From contig JAQCEY010000005.1 in assembly GCA_027620075.1 (NCBI GenBank), positions 62,001 to 126,000 on the forward strand: DNA of 64,000 nucleotides, given 5' to 3'. Shown here one piece after another: positions 1-8,695 of this stretch. How positions within the stretch are numbered: position 1 is the stretch's first letter; each line of letters starts with the position of its first letter. The notes under the pieces are model-generated. The model saw only the letters and a program-made list of their open reading frames with translations. It did no database searches and was not told where the DNA came from. This DNA comes from Pseudomonadota bacterium (GTDB lineage: Bacteria > Pseudomonadota > Alphaproteobacteria > Rickettsiales > UBA6187). Position numbers and translations under genes: made by a program.

Positions 1-1
1 G

Positions 2-385
2 TCCATTCAGGAAAGTGCCGGCAATGCCGAAGAGGTTAAAAACGCTTCTGAAAAAGAAAAGCAAGAGCAAGATAAAGAATTCAAACAACTTGCCGAAAGA
101 AGGGTTCGTCTTGGCGTTATACTTGCCGATTTGGGCAAAAAGAACGCAATTAATGTTTCCGAGGACGAGTTAAGAAGGTCTGTATTTGATCAGGCACGTA
201 ATTATCCGGGGCAGGAGCAAAGGGTTATAGAGTTCTATCAAAAGAACAGAGAAGCACTTGACAGGCTTAAAGGGCCTATTTTAGAAGAAAAGGTCGTTGA
301 CTTTGTTCTGGGCAAGGTAAAAACCAAGGAAAAAAGTGTTACAACCGAAGAATTGTTGAAATTCGCACAGGAAGATGAGGTTTAA
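2..385 (+). CDS. tig: Trigger factor, C-terminal part (5' end outside window)
   Basis: The reading frame is open from base 2 and ends at TAA 383-385, so the gene starts upstream of the window. The visible 127 residues resemble the helical C-terminal arms of trigger factor: a charged helix, the segment RRVRLGVILADLGKKN, then VIEFYQKN and the end-of-chain GKVKTKEKSVTTEELL. Trigger factor is the ribosome-bound peptidyl-prolyl isomerase and holdase that meets nascent chains. The location directly upstream of clpP and clpX on the same strand is the conserved proteobacterial order and supports the call. A strong terminator follows, so tig is probably transcribed separately from clpPX. Confidence 0.9.
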   Translation, partial: SIQESAGNAEEVKNASEKEKQEQDKEFKQLAERRVRLGVILADLGKKNAINVSEDELRRSVFDQARNYPGQEQRVIEFYQKNREALDRLKGPILEEKVVDFVLGKVKTKEKSVTTEELLKFAQEDEV

Positions 386-431
386 AAACGCCGTTCTTCA
401 GGTTTTATCCACCGAAAATTGTTAAAAAAAT

Positions 432-474
432 AAAGTCGTTAAGTTGTTGTTTTCTATACTTAACGACTTTTTTT
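432..474 (+). terminator. Rho-independent terminator after tig
   Basis: A perfect 12-bp inverted repeat (AAAGTCGTTAAG at 432-443 and CTTAACGACTTT at 459-470) encloses a 15-nt loop and runs into a T tract ending at 474. It lies 47 bases after the tig stop, with clpP starting 115 bases beyond it. Confidence 0.88.
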
Positions 475-588
475 ATGCCCATTCTTTCTTAATAATGTTA
501 ACTTCTTTTTACTCAAACTCTTGCTATGTAATAAGTTGTTCTCTATATTTGTCAGATAGAAACAAAAACTTATTGAATAGGTAATGGT

Positions 589-1221
589 ATGAGTGATGTT
601 TTCGCACCACATATGGACTTAGTTCCGATGGTAGTCGAGCAGACAAATAGAGGAGAAAGGTCTTACGATATTTTCTCCAGACTCTTGAAAGAAAGAATAA
701 TCTTTGTCAACGGACAGGTTCATGACGGTATGTCAAGCCTTGTAACGGCACAGTTGTTATTTTTAGAGTCGGAAAATCCCGATAAAGACATATATATGTA
801 TATTAATTCCCCGGGCGGAGTGGTAACTTCGGGAATGGCAATGTATGATACGATGCAGTATATAAAACCTGACGTATGTACTTTATGTGTAGGGCAAGCA
901 GCTTCAATGGGTTCCCTGCTTCTTACTGCCGGTGCTAAAGGAAAAAGATTCATTCTTCCAAATGCCAGAGTTATGATACACCAACCATCGGGAGGCTTTC
1001 AGGGACAGGCAACCGATATGGAAATACATGTTAAGGAAATATTGGAAATTAAAAAACGCCTTAACCAGTTGTATGTTAAACATACGGGGAAAAGTTTAAC
1101 CGTAATTGAAAAAGCCATGGAACGTGATAACTTTATGACTGCCGAGTCCGCAAAGGAGTTCGGACTGGTAGACAAGGTTATAACTCAACGCCCTCATGAC
1201 GCTAAAGATGCTAAAAAATAA
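589..1221 (+). CDS. clpP: ATP-dependent Clp protease proteolytic subunit
   Basis: This 210-residue protein is the serine peptidase that stacks as a double heptamer and degrades substrates unfolded by ClpX in the cytoplasm. The full catalytic triad is visible: Ser106 in GQAASMGS, His131 in VMIHQPSGG and Asp180, with the same spacing as the E. coli enzyme. The glycine-rich oxyanion strand [10 protein letters not shown] lies at about 73-82. Length is normal for the family. The gene is followed 20 bases later by clpX, so the pair is almost certainly co-transcribed. The upstream AGGTAATGGT before the ATG is only a modest ribosome-binding site. Confidence 0.98.
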   Translation: MSDVFAPHMDLVPMVVEQTNRGERSYDIFSRLLKERIIFVNGQVHDGMSSLVTAQLLFLESENPDKDIYMYINSPGGVVTSGMAMYDTMQYIKPDVCTLCVGQAASMGSLLLTAGAKGKRFILPNARVMIHQPSGGFQGQATDMEIHVKEILEIKKRLNQLYVKHTGKSLTVIEKAMERDNFMTAESAKEFGLVDKVITQRPHDAKDAKK

Positions 1222-1241
1222 TATAAAGATAGGTTAATTAG

Positions 1242-2519
1242 ATGGTTAAATCTGACGGAAGCGACTCAAAAAACACTCTTTACTGTTCGTTTTGCGGTAA
1301 AAGCCAGCATGAGGTTCGGAAGTTAATAGCCGGACCTACGGTTTTTATATGTGATGAATGCGTAGAGCTGTGTCTTGATATTATACGTGAGGAAAGCAAG
1401 TCATCTTTAGTCAAAGACGGTGACGGAGTTCCTAACCCTAAAGATATATGCAAAGTACTTGATGATTATGTTATAGGGCAAACTGCCGCAAAGAAAGTTT
1501 TATCGGTTGCCGTGCATAACCATTACAAAAGACTGAGCCATTCTGAAAAAGGTGCAAACGATATTGAGCTTGCTAAAGCCAATATATTACTAATCGGTCC
1601 TACAGGTTGCGGTAAGACGTTATTAGCACAAACTCTGGCACGTATCCTTGATGTTCCTTTCACTATGGCAGACGCTACTACGTTGACGGAAGCAGGTTAT
1701 GTGGGTGAAGATGTTGAGAATATTATTCTTAGGTTGCTACAGGCTGCCGATTATAATGTTGAACGCGCACAAAGGGGTATAGTTTATATTGACGAGGTTG
1801 ATAAAATCTCCCGTAAGTCCGATAATCCTTCTATTACACGTGACGTGTCTGGCGAAGGTGTGCAGCAGGCGTTATTGAAAATTATGGAAGGTACTATCGC
1901 ATCAGTTCCACCGCAAGGCGGACGTAAACACCCGCAACAGGAATTTTTGCAGATTGATACTACGAACATATTATTCATTTGTAGCGGAGCATTTGCGGGT
2001 CTGGAAAAGTTAATATCCAGCCGCGGTAGGGGAACTTCTATAGGTTTCGGTGCTGATGTAAGAGGCGAGGAAAAGCGTCGTGTGGGTGAGATATTGCAGA
2101 ACTTACAGCCTGAGGATTTGGTTAAATTCGGCTTGATACCTGAGTTTGTAGGTCGTCTTCCGGTTGTGGCTACCCTTAATGATTTAGATGAGGGAGCGTT
2201 GGTTGAAATACTTACTACCCCTAAAAACGCACTTATCAAGCAATATCAGAAACTGTTTGAGATGGAAAATGTTAAACTTGAGTTCAAAGATGATGCACTG
2301 GACGCTATCGCTAAAAGAGCGATTGAACGTAAAACCGGAGCTAGGGGCTTAAGAGCGATATTAGAAGATATATTACTTGATCTTATGTATGATGTTCCAG
2401 GCATGAAAGACCTTAAAGAGGTGGTGGTGAATAAAGATGCGGTAGACAAGAAAAAAGAACCTATATTAGTCTTTGAAACTAAAACCAAAAAAAGTCCTAA
2501 GAAAACAAAAGCATCTTAA
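1242..2519 (+). CDS. clpX: ATP-dependent Clp protease ATP-binding subunit ClpX
   Basis: This 425-residue AAA+ unfoldase recognises tagged proteins and feeds them to ClpP. An N-terminal zinc-binding domain has the cysteine pairs C15/C18 and C37/C40. Walker A is GPTGCGKT (119-126) and Walker B is VYIDEVDKI (181-189). The ClpP-docking loop carries the IGF tripeptide in [10 protein letters not shown], and the C-terminal small AAA+ domain has the conserved [10 protein letters not shown] segment. The Lys-rich last 15 residues are a variable tail. It is the second gene of the clpP-clpX unit and is followed by a small membrane protein gene and lon on the same strand. Confidence 0.98.
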   Translation: MVKSDGSDSKNTLYCSFCGKSQHEVRKLIAGPTVFICDECVELCLDIIREESKSSLVKDGDGVPNPKDICKVLDDYVIGQTAAKKVLSVAVHNHYKRLSHSEKGANDIELAKANILLIGPTGCGKTLLAQTLARILDVPFTMADATTLTEAGYVGEDVENIILRLLQAADYNVERAQRGIVYIDEVDKISRKSDNPSITRDVSGEGVQQALLKIMEGTIASVPPQGGRKHPQQEFLQIDTTNILFICSGAFAGLEKLISSRGRGTSIGFGADVRGEEKRRVGEILQNLQPEDLVKFGLIPEFVGRLPVVATLNDLDEGALVEILTTPKNALIKQYQKLFEMENVKLEFKDDALDAIAKRAIERKTGARGLRAILEDILLDLMYDVPGMKDLKEVVVNKDAVDKKKEPILVFETKTKKSPKKTKAS

Positions 2520-2560
2520 TTAACGCTTATTTTGGTTTTTTAGAAATTTTTTAGGGGAAT

Positions 2561-2887
2561 ATGACAACAAGATCCGAAGTTGCTTTAATCAAAGAGCTGG
2601 AAGACTTTCTGTCTTCTAAATATCGCACCCTATCCGCTAGTAGAAAAGAAGAACTTTTAGGGCTTTATAAAAAATATCGAAAGCAGGAATCTTTACTTAT
2701 AATTTGCTGGTTTTTTAGCTTTCACTACGTTTATGTGGGCAGATGGAAGATGTTTTTTCTGTTTTTTTTCTCTTTAGGAGGTTTATTTATATGGTGGGTC
2801 ATTGATTTATTCAGACTTGATACTATATTAAAACAATACAACAAAAAAAAAGCAGAAGAGCTTTTTGAAAAATTAGAAAAAGCGTAA
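2561..2887 (+). CDS. TM2-domain-like small membrane protein
   Basis: This 108-residue protein has a charged N-terminal helix (about 1-40), then two closely spaced hydrophobic segments (about 44-60 and 64-82), then a charged tail. The pattern FHYVYVGRWK, a Phe/Gly-rich helix and IWWVIDLFRLD matches the TM2 fold, in which two helices are joined by a short turn and end in W-x-IDL. The biochemical role of bacterial TM2 proteins is not established. It sits 41 bases after clpX and 5 bases before lon, so it is probably co-transcribed with both proteases. It is not a standard member of the clpPX-lon cluster. Confidence 0.75.
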   Translation: MTTRSEVALIKELEDFLSSKYRTLSASRKEELLGLYKKYRKQESLLIICWFFSFHYVYVGRWKMFFLFFFSLGGLFIWWVIDLFRLDTILKQYNKKKAEELFEKLEKA

Positions 2888-2892
2888 ACATT

Positions 2893-5298
2893 ATGATTGA
2901 TAAAAAACAAGTAAGTGATGACCTTTATTCATTGTTACCTTTAAGAGATATAGTTGTTTTCCCCGGAATGATAGCTCCTTTGTTTGTAGGGCGTAGTAAG
3001 TCCATCAGTGCTTTAGAAGATGTGCTAAAAAAAAATAAGATGATATTGCTTGTAACACAAAAAGACGCAAGCAAAGATGAACCGGCAGCCGAGGACATAT
3101 ATAAAGTAGGAGTGTTGGCGAATATTCTACAATTGTTAAAACTACCTGACGGAACCGTAAAAGTTCTTGTCGAAGGTCGTCAGCGAATGAACATTAAGGA
3201 AGTTATCGAAGGTGAAAATTTCTTTCAGGCAAGAGTAAGTGTTATTGACGAAAAATATAGTGAGGACAAGGATATTAAGGCTCTTTCCAGATCTATCCTT
3301 AACCAGTTCGCTAAATACTCAAAGCTTAATAAAAAAGTAGCTCCTGAAGTAACAAATTCTTTATCTCAGGTGACAGATGCCGCACGTCTTGCAGATGCAA
3401 TAGCTTCCCACCTGACCCTTGAAATTGATGAAAAGCAGAAAATACTGGAATGTATCGAGCTTTCAAAAAGAATAGAGATGATATATTCTTATATGGAATC
3501 TGAAATGGAGGTTCTGGATACGGAAAAGAAAATTCGTACCAGAATTAAGGATCAGATGGAAAAAACCCAAAAAGAATATTATCTTAACGAGCAATTAAAG
3601 GCTATTCATAAGGAACTTGGTGAAGAAGACGGTAAAGACGAAATATCAAGGCTTGAAGAGCAGGTCAAAAAATTAAAGCTTACAAAAGAAGCTAAAGATA
3701 AGGCTTTATCTGAAATAAAGAAGTTAAAGGCAATGTCGCCGATGTCTGCCGAGTCTACCGTAACGAGAAACTATCTTGACTGGCTGTTCAATATCCCTTG
3801 GGATAAAAGAAGTAGAATAAAAGGCGATTTGAAATTTGCTAATGATGTTTTAGATAAAGACCATTATGCTCTGGATAAGGTAAAAGAGAGGATTCTGGAA
3901 TTTCTGGCTGTACAGCAACGCACAAAAAAAGTCGGCGGCACGGTTATCTGTCTGGTAGGTCCTCCTGGAGTGGGCAAAACATCGCTTGCAAAATCAATTG
4001 CTAAAGCTATAGGACGCAAGTTCGGCAAGATATCTTTGGGCGGAGTTAGGGACGAATCGGAGATAAGAGGTCATAGAAGGACATATATCGGTTCAATGCC
4101 GGGTAAAATAATTCAGTCCATGAAAAAAGTAGGAGCTTCAAACCCGTTATTATTACTTGATGAAATTGACAAGATGGGTAACGATTTTAGGGGAGATCCC
4201 GCATCTGCACTGCTGGAGGTTCTGGATCCCGAACAGAATTCTAATTTTAACGACCACTATCTGGAAGTGGATTATGATTTGTCGGACGTAATGTTCGTAA
4301 CTACGGCGAACAGCCTTAATATGCCGCCTCCTTTGTTGGACAGGCTGGAGGTTATAAGAATAGCCGGATATACTGAAGATGAAAAAATAGAAATAGCTAA
4401 ACGGCATTTGATTAGTAAGCAGACTAAAAAGAACGGTCTGAAAAAAGGTGAGTGGTCTGTTTCAGATGACGCTCTTAGGGATATCATAAGGTATTATACT
4501 CGTGAGGCAGGTGTCCGTAATCTTGAGCGTGAAATCTCAAAACTTGCCAGAAAATCCGTAAAGGAAATCCTTACCCAAAAAACGGAAAAAGTAGAAATTT
4601 CTTCTAAAAATATTGAAAAATATCTCGGTGTTAAGAAATTCTCATTCGGTGAAACAGGCGAAAAAGATTTGGTGGGCGTGGTTACAGGGCTTGCATATAC
4701 CGAGTTTGGCGGTGACATGCTAACTATTGAGGCTGTAAAGTTACCGGGCAGAGGTGTTATAAAAAGCACCGGAAAGCTTGGCGAGGTGATGCAGGAATCG
4801 ACTCAGGCAGCATTTAGCTATGCCCGTTCCCGTTGTTTAGAGCATGGAATTACACCTCCTCAATATAGGAAGGAAGATATACATATTCACGTACCTGAAG
4901 GGGCTACCCCGAAGGACGGTCCTTCGGCAGGTGTTGCAATATATACCGCTATTGTTTCGGTAATGACAGGGATACCTGTTAAAAAATCAGTTGCTATGAC
5001 AGGTGAGATAACATTGCGTGGTAGGGTTTTCCCGATAGGAGGTCTGAAAGAAAAATTACTGGCAGCCCTTCGAGGAGGAGTGAAAACCGTATTGATACCT
5101 AAAGAAAATGAAAAGGATTTAGCGGAAATACCCGATAATGTAAAAAACGGACTTGAGCTAATTCCGATAACTACTGCAGAAGAAGCTCTTAATATAGCTT
5201 TAACTAAAATTCCCGAGCCGACAGAGTGGGTTGAGGTTGAAAATATTGCAGCAGATGCTACGGTAAATGATGGGGACGATAGTTTTATTACTCATTGA
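2893..5298 (+). CDS. lon: Endopeptidase La (Lon protease)
   Basis: This 801-residue ATP-dependent serine protease degrades misfolded and regulatory proteins in the cytoplasm. In order it shows the N-terminal substrate-binding LON domain (about 10-205, with LPLRDIVVFPGM), a coiled-coil helical region, the AAA+ module with Walker A GPPGVGKTS (K362), and the protease domain with catalytic Ser678 in PKDGPSAGV and Lys721 in GGLKEKLL. The Ser-Lys spacing of 43 matches E. coli Lon. Length is normal. The ATG lies 5 bases after the TM2 gene, which suggests translation within one operon. Many opposite-strand open frames here are shadows of this gene. Confidence 0.98.
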   Translation: MIDKKQVSDDLYSLLPLRDIVVFPGMIAPLFVGRSKSISALEDVLKKNKMILLVTQKDASKDEPAAEDIYKVGVLANILQLLKLPDGTVKVLVEGRQRMNIKEVIEGENFFQARVSVIDEKYSEDKDIKALSRSILNQFAKYSKLNKKVAPEVTNSLSQVTDAARLADAIASHLTLEIDEKQKILECIELSKRIEMIYSYMESEMEVLDTEKKIRTRIKDQMEKTQKEYYLNEQLKAIHKELGEEDGKDEISRLEEQVKKLKLTKEAKDKALSEIKKLKAMSPMSAESTVTRNYLDWLFNIPWDKRSRIKGDLKFANDVLDKDHYALDKVKERILEFLAVQQRTKKVGGTVICLVGPPGVGKTSLAKSIAKAIGRKFGKISLGGVRDESEIRGHRRTYIGSMPGKIIQSMKKVGASNPLLLLDEIDKMGNDFRGDPASALLEVLDPEQNSNFNDHYLEVDYDLSDVMFVTTANSLNMPPPLLDRLEVIRIAGYTEDEKIEIAKRHLISKQTKKNGLKKGEWSVSDDALRDIIRYYTREAGVRNLEREISKLARKSVKEILTQKTEKVEISSKNIEKYLGVKKFSFGETGEKDLVGVVTGLAYTEFGGDMLTIEAVKLPGRGVIKSTGKLGEVMQESTQAAFSYARSRCLEHGITPPQYRKEDIHIHVPEGATPKDGPSAGVAIYTAIVSVMTGIPVKKSVAMTGEITLRGRVFPIGGLKEKLLAALRGGVKTVLIPKENEKDLAEIPDNVKNGLELIPITTAEEALNIALTKIPEPTEWVEVENIAADATVNDGDDSFITH

Positions 5299-5329
5299 TA
5301 AATACAAAGGTATTGTTAATTATAGATGT

Positions 5330-5364
5330 ATTTTGTATAAATTGTACTGCAATTTTTAATTTTA
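5330..5364 (+). repeat. Upstream motif with TTTTGTATAAATT core, copy 1
   Basis: This AT-rich segment contains TTTTGTATAAATT followed by GTACTGCAA. The same 13-base core followed by a related sequence occurs at about 25460 and 52084, each time 130-190 bases upstream of a plus-strand gene. It may be a shared promoter-region element or a short dispersed repeat. The sequence alone does not decide. Confidence 0.4.
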
Positions 5365-5497
5365 TGTTATACTGAACTTGTTTAAGTATCTAGTAGCCTT
5401 TAATATAAGATGCTCAAATAAATTCTCTATTACAAAATCTATCTATAATTAATAATACCTAAAAAAGGGTATAATTTAGTGAAGGGACGTAGGTAAG

Positions 5498-6406
5498 ATG
5501 TTAAATAAAATCAGAACGTTTTCAGTATTGTTTTTGTTATCGACGGTATTTGCTGCCAATACTTCATACGCTCAGGAAACGGAAACTGTTGAAGAGAGTG
5601 ATGCTACGGCTCAAGTTGCAGAAATCGGGGATAGCGACATTGAGGTTACATCATTTAACGTTAGTACCATTAAAAGTAATGTTGCTGAAGGTTCTAAATT
5701 AGAAATTGAGTTCATGGTTTCTAACCCGTCATATAAAGTCCTATCTATGGATGCGGAAAAAAGTAAGATAAATTCCATATTTGTTTATGATAAGCCGCCA
5801 AGGGACATTTTAAAAGAGTCACGAGAAAGAGCGAAAATAGAGGAAGAAAAGCTTAAAGAAGAAAGTCAGAAAGAACAGCGTGGAATATTTTATTATACGG
5901 GCTGTTTGACCGGTGACGGATGTAAGCCGGAACTTCTTGAGACAAGTACCCGTGACGGTAATTTATATATAAATTATAAGAATAATATTTTTGTACTTGA
6001 GTCTATGCGAAATCTTTGGGTGAAGGCGGATTTCTACGTTATGGCAGCGTCGGAGGGTGCTGAAGAAGGTAAGGCTCTCATAAAAGATGTATCCATAAGC
6101 AATACCGTTCCGAGTAAAATATCTAATGAACTGGTTTCATTCAGTATTTTAGCGAACGGTAACTATAAAAGTACTGTAGAAGGCGGTACGTCTTATGGTT
6201 TTAATATAACCGAATCGAATAAACATGTTAAGTCTATGCAAGTCGTCAGTCTGGAGGATGAAACCGTGTTATCTTCCGTAGAAAACATAGGCAACTCTTT
6301 TTATCTGGAAGAACAATTTTTAGGTAAACCTATAACATTAGCGGTTAAATATTACGATTTGAGTGAGTATAATATTAAATTTAATCAGTATTTAATTAAC
6401 AACTAG
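5498..6406 (+). CDS. Secreted protein of unknown function
   Basis: This 302-residue protein starts with a clear signal peptide: a basic N-terminus, a hydrophobic core at about 8-20 and a likely cleavage after SYA (residue 25). The mature part is acidic at first, then mainly beta-strand-like, with a charged helix around residues 108-130 rich in Lys, Glu and Arg, and a Cys pair in YTGCLTGDGCKPE that could form a disulfide. I do not recognise the family. Segments such as FMVSNPSYKVLSM resemble immunoglobulin-like periplasmic folds, but this is weak. It is monocistronic between lon and a convergent toxin gene. A TATAAT box at 5470-5475 and GAAGGGACG before the ATG support the start. Confidence 0.75.
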   Translation: MLNKIRTFSVLFLLSTVFAANTSYAQETETVEESDATAQVAEIGDSDIEVTSFNVSTIKSNVAEGSKLEIEFMVSNPSYKVLSMDAEKSKINSIFVYDKPPRDILKESRERAKIEEEKLKEESQKEQRGIFYYTGCLTGDGCKPELLETSTRDGNLYINYKNNIFVLESMRNLWVKADFYVMAASEGAEEGKALIKDVSISNTVPSKISNELVSFSILANGNYKSTVEGGTSYGFNITESNKHVKSMQVVSLEDETVLSSVENIGNSFYLEEQFLGKPITLAVKYYDLSEYNIKFNQYLINN

Positions 6407-6413
6407 TATAGTT

Positions 6414-7121
6414 TTATCCGGAAAATTTATATAAAACCTTGCGTTCCATAGAAAACTCAACCCTGCCGGTATGTGTAACACACTGCCAGTGTTTGTGATT
6501 TGATGTTCTTTTAGTAAAAACCGACGGGCTGAATATAGCTATATTAGTGCTTTGTTCACTCCTTGCACTGAAAAAATAAAAAAGCTCAATCTTTTTATGC
6601 CTTAAAATAGAACCTAATTTCTGACTGTTTTTGTAACTATATTTATCCGTTAGCACAGATCTATATTTGTTAAATGGAGGTTTTGTAAGGTCTACGAAAA
6701 GCTCCGTTCCGGCAAAAAATTTAAAAGAAGTGTAGTTTATAGTAACCGGAGGAATCTTAGCGTCGGTATCGTCAAGGAAGCGGAAGCGTTGATGTGCTAT
6801 TTCGGCAAAAGCCCCACTTAAGTCCATGCTGCCGTAAAATATTGAGCGTTCGGTTTGCCTGCCATATCTCGTACCGCTTAAAAGAGGGGGGTATCGAAAC
6901 GGCGTGAACAATAGATAATCCCTCTTTGCCGCATCGCTCATCTCAAAAGGCTGAGGCTTCGGAGGTTTGCTGTCTTCTAGCATCTTCTCCAATATCTCAT
7001 GCTCGGTATTGCTGTCCACCAACGGTCTGGTACTTATATATTGCTGATCCTCAACAACCCTGAAGCCAACACAATCATTATTAGGACATATATGCTCTTT
7101 TATATTTATATCGTCAAACAT
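6414..7121 (-). CDS. RES-domain toxin (NAD-degrading type II toxin)
   Basis: This 235-residue protein has the RES-domain layout: Arg residues in GTRYGRQTERS (R85 and R88), Tyr96 in IFYGS, Glu107 in GAFAEIAHQR and a Ser in YFFSARSEQ near 185. These fit the Arg, Tyr, Glu and Ser positions of the RES active site. Characterised RES toxins (the ParT, MbcT and Xre-RES families) consume or transfer from NAD+ and stop growth. The gene directly abuts the upstream Xre/MbcA-type antitoxin, with toxin ATG complement at 7119-7121 and antitoxin stop at 7122-7124. That antitoxin-first order is typical for this TA class. Two Cys near the N-terminus (CPNNDC) are unusual decoration. Confidence 0.85.
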   Translation of the reverse strand: MFDDINIKEHICPNNDCVGFRVVEDQQYISTRPLVDSNTEHEILEKMLEDSKPPKPQPFEMSDAAKRDYLLFTPFRYPPLLSGTRYGRQTERSIFYGSMDLSGAFAEIAHQRFRFLDDTDAKIPPVTINYTSFKFFAGTELFVDLTKPPFNKYRSVLTDKYSYKNSQKLGSILRHKKIELFYFFSARSEQSTNIAIFSPSVFTKRTSNHKHWQCVTHTGRVEFSMERKVLYKFSG

Positions 7122-7508
7122 TTACCCTTCAGAACCCCTTAAAGCATCTAAGTAAATCACCACCCTTGATAATCCTTCAACATTCTTCATTGCATCAATG
7201 GGGGTGCTATTGAATGCACGGTTATATGAATCAAGCCATTGTTGTTGTGCTGTCATTCTATCCCCTAAAAAAGCCCCAAGACTCCTGAAAACCCTTATAA
7301 GCATCAAAGACAACTGCCCCGTTTTTTTGTCATGCTCTATTTGCGTTTGACCTTTTTTTAAGCGGGTTATAAAAGAAGAATCAACACCGATTATCTCGGC
7401 AATATCCTTGTTGCTCAGTTGCCACGAATCCTTCAGGTTAAGTATAGCTTTTGACAGAACTTCATCTTTTCCAATGTTATTATTGTCTTGAATAGTATTA
7501 TAATCCAT
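7122..7508 (-). CDS. Xre/MbcA/ParS-type antitoxin
   Basis: This 128-residue protein partners the RES toxin. Residues about 20-60 form a helix-turn-helix (SNKDIAEIIGVDSSFITRLKKG). Residues about 75-125 resemble the C-terminal toxin-binding DUF2384/MbcA domain (LIRVFRSLGAFLGD, QQWLDSYNRAFNSTPIDAM). Such antitoxins block the toxin active site and repress their own operon. Two palindromic motif copies lie 22-63 bases upstream of its start codon, as expected for autoregulation. Confidence 0.85.
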   Translation of the reverse strand: MDYNTIQDNNNIGKDEVLSKAILNLKDSWQLSNKDIAEIIGVDSSFITRLKKGQTQIEHDKKTGQLSLMLIRVFRSLGAFLGDRMTAQQQWLDSYNRAFNSTPIDAMKNVEGLSRVVIYLDALRGSEG

Positions 7509-7529
7509 ATTAAAACCTAAAGATAATTA

Positions 7530-7571
7530 ATTGCATATACAATAATACCATAAAAATATTGCATATGCAAC
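7530..7571. promoter_or_regulatory. Pair of operator-like palindromes upstream of the antitoxin
   Basis: ATTGCATATACAAT (7530-7543) and ATTGCATATGCAAC (7558-7571) are near-identical inverted repeats of the form ATTGCATANRCAAT, spaced 28 bases start to start. The second contains the perfect palindrome TTGCATATGCAA. They lie between the antitoxin start (7508) and the 3' end of the next minus-strand gene, in the place expected for an autoregulatory operator. A third copy is at 7908-7921. Confidence 0.6.
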
Positions 7572-7580
7572 CGCATCGGT

Positions 7581-7853
7581 TTATCTTTCAAAGCCTGAAG
7601 GTTTTGATAGCTTTGCGAATTCTTCTCCTATCTTTTTTAATTCTTCTAATGTTCTACGGCTGAACGGTTCTTCTTTTTCGACCCATAAAACCGGTTGCGA
7701 GCGTTGCCTTACGAGTCTTCTGTGACCGCCGTCGGATTGAACATTTTGTAATTTGTTTTCATCTTCCCAAAAAAGATTTCGTGCTTCTTTAGGTTTTTTT
7801 ACGGGTTTTTCTTTTTTTTCAAAATTAGTGTCCTGTTTCACATCAACCCACAA
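7581..7853 (-). CDS. Small hypothetical protein next to the RES/Xre pair
   Basis: This frame encodes up to 90 residues, very rich in Lys, Arg and Glu. The N-terminal third is a basic, low-complexity stretch (KKEKPVKKPKEA). The C-terminal half contains RRLVRQRSQPVLWVEKEEP and a predicted helix RRTLEELKKIGEEFAKLS. No family is recognised. There is no in-frame ATG: TTG at 7853 or GTG at 7841 would be the start, which lowers confidence. It lies between operator copies at 7558-7571 (downstream) and 7908-7921 (upstream), so it may share regulation with the toxin-antitoxin pair. Nothing shows what it does. Confidence 0.5.
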   Translation of the reverse strand: MWVDVKQDTNFEKKEKPVKKPKEARNLFWEDENKLQNVQSDGGHRRLVRQRSQPVLWVEKEEPFSRRTLEELKKIGEEFAKLSKPSGFER

Positions 7854-7907
7854 CTACCATATTAATATTTGGTTAATAATTCATTAAGCATACCGTGTTA
7901 CAATAAT

Positions 7908-7921
7908 ATTGCATAGGCAAT
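7908..7921. promoter_or_regulatory. Third operator-like palindrome, in a divergent promoter region
   Basis: ATTGCATAGGCAAT matches the two copies upstream of the Xre antitoxin except for one or two central bases. It lies between the minus-strand small gene (start about 7853) and the plus-strand channel and kinase genes (start 7946). A single regulator bound here could affect both directions. Confidence 0.5.
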
Positions 7922-7945
7922 ACAAATAAAACTCAAGGTATGGGT

Positions 7946-8695
7946 ATGAAATTTAACAAAATTATTGTGCTTGGCATTTTTGCCATGATCATTTCTTCTA
8001 TATTTTCATTTTCTGCAAAAGCAGGCGATTGGGTGCAGTGGCACTCAACCAATATACAGCTGTTAAAAGGTTGGGATTATGATGTCGGCGAAGAAGGTCG
8101 GACTATTATCACTCTGGAGCACGCAAATAGCTGGAAATATGGTGATTTCTTCATGTTTATTGATGGGACACGTTTTGATCCCGGCAAGACAACCGCCTAT
8201 GGTGAGTTTGCTCCCCGCCTTAGTTTAAGTAAAATATCCGGCAAGAAATTGTCTTATGGTATAGTAAAAGATGTCCTGATCTCAACCATGTATGAAAAAG
8301 GTAAAAGTGATATAAGAGCTTATCTTTATGGTGGGGCTATTGACTTAGATATTCCCGGATTTAAATTCTTCAAAACCAATTTTTTTATCCGTGATAACCC
8401 GGAAATTCAAAATGAAAGAACCTGGCAAATAACCCTGGCGTGGAACAGCCCATTTGAAATTGGTCAGCAAAAGTTCCTGTTTGAAGGATTTGCTGATTTT
8501 GCCGGGGATGAGGGGCGCACATATCACAAGAATCAAATGATTGTACCAAGGCTGCTAATGGATATAGGCCGTGCAATAGGTAAAAAAGAAGGTAAATTAT
8601 ATGGCGGTATTGAATATCAATACTGGCACAACAAATTCGGCATAGACGGTAAAACTGAATCTGTTCCGCAATTGCAGCTTAAATGGGTGTTTTAA
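7946..8695 (+). CDS. Tsx/OmpK-like outer membrane channel
   Basis: This 249-residue protein has a signal peptide with cleavage likely after AKA (about residue 23). The mature part begins GDWVQWHSTNIQLLKG and continues with ITLEHANSWKYGDFFMFID, a pattern seen in nucleoside-specific channel (Tsx/OmpK, DUF5020-like) barrels. It ends in VPQLQLKWVF, with the C-terminal Phe typical of BAM-assembled outer membrane proteins. The start at 7946 is preferred over 7940 because AAGG lies 7 bases before it. The stop overlaps the start of the hybrid kinase gene (TAATG), which suggests one operon in which substrate entry and sensing are linked. The real substrate is not shown by the sequence. Confidence 0.8.
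   Translation: MKFNKIIVLGIFAMIISSIFSFSAKAGDWVQWHSTNIQLLKGWDYDVGEEGRTIITLEHANSWKYGDFFMFIDGTRFDPGKTTAYGEFAPRLSLSKISGKKLSYGIVKDVLISTMYEKGKSDIRAYLYGGAIDLDIPGFKFFKTNFFIRDNPEIQNERTWQITLAWNSPFEIGQQKFLFEGFADFAGDEGRTYHKNQMIVPRLLMDIGRAIGKKEGKLYGGIEYQYWHNKFGIDGKTESVPQLQLKWVF

Noticed and set aside
5331-5343. TTTTGTATAAATT as a proven promoter
   Set aside because: It contains a TATAAA-like box but no consistent -35 element among the three copies, so it is kept only as a motif.
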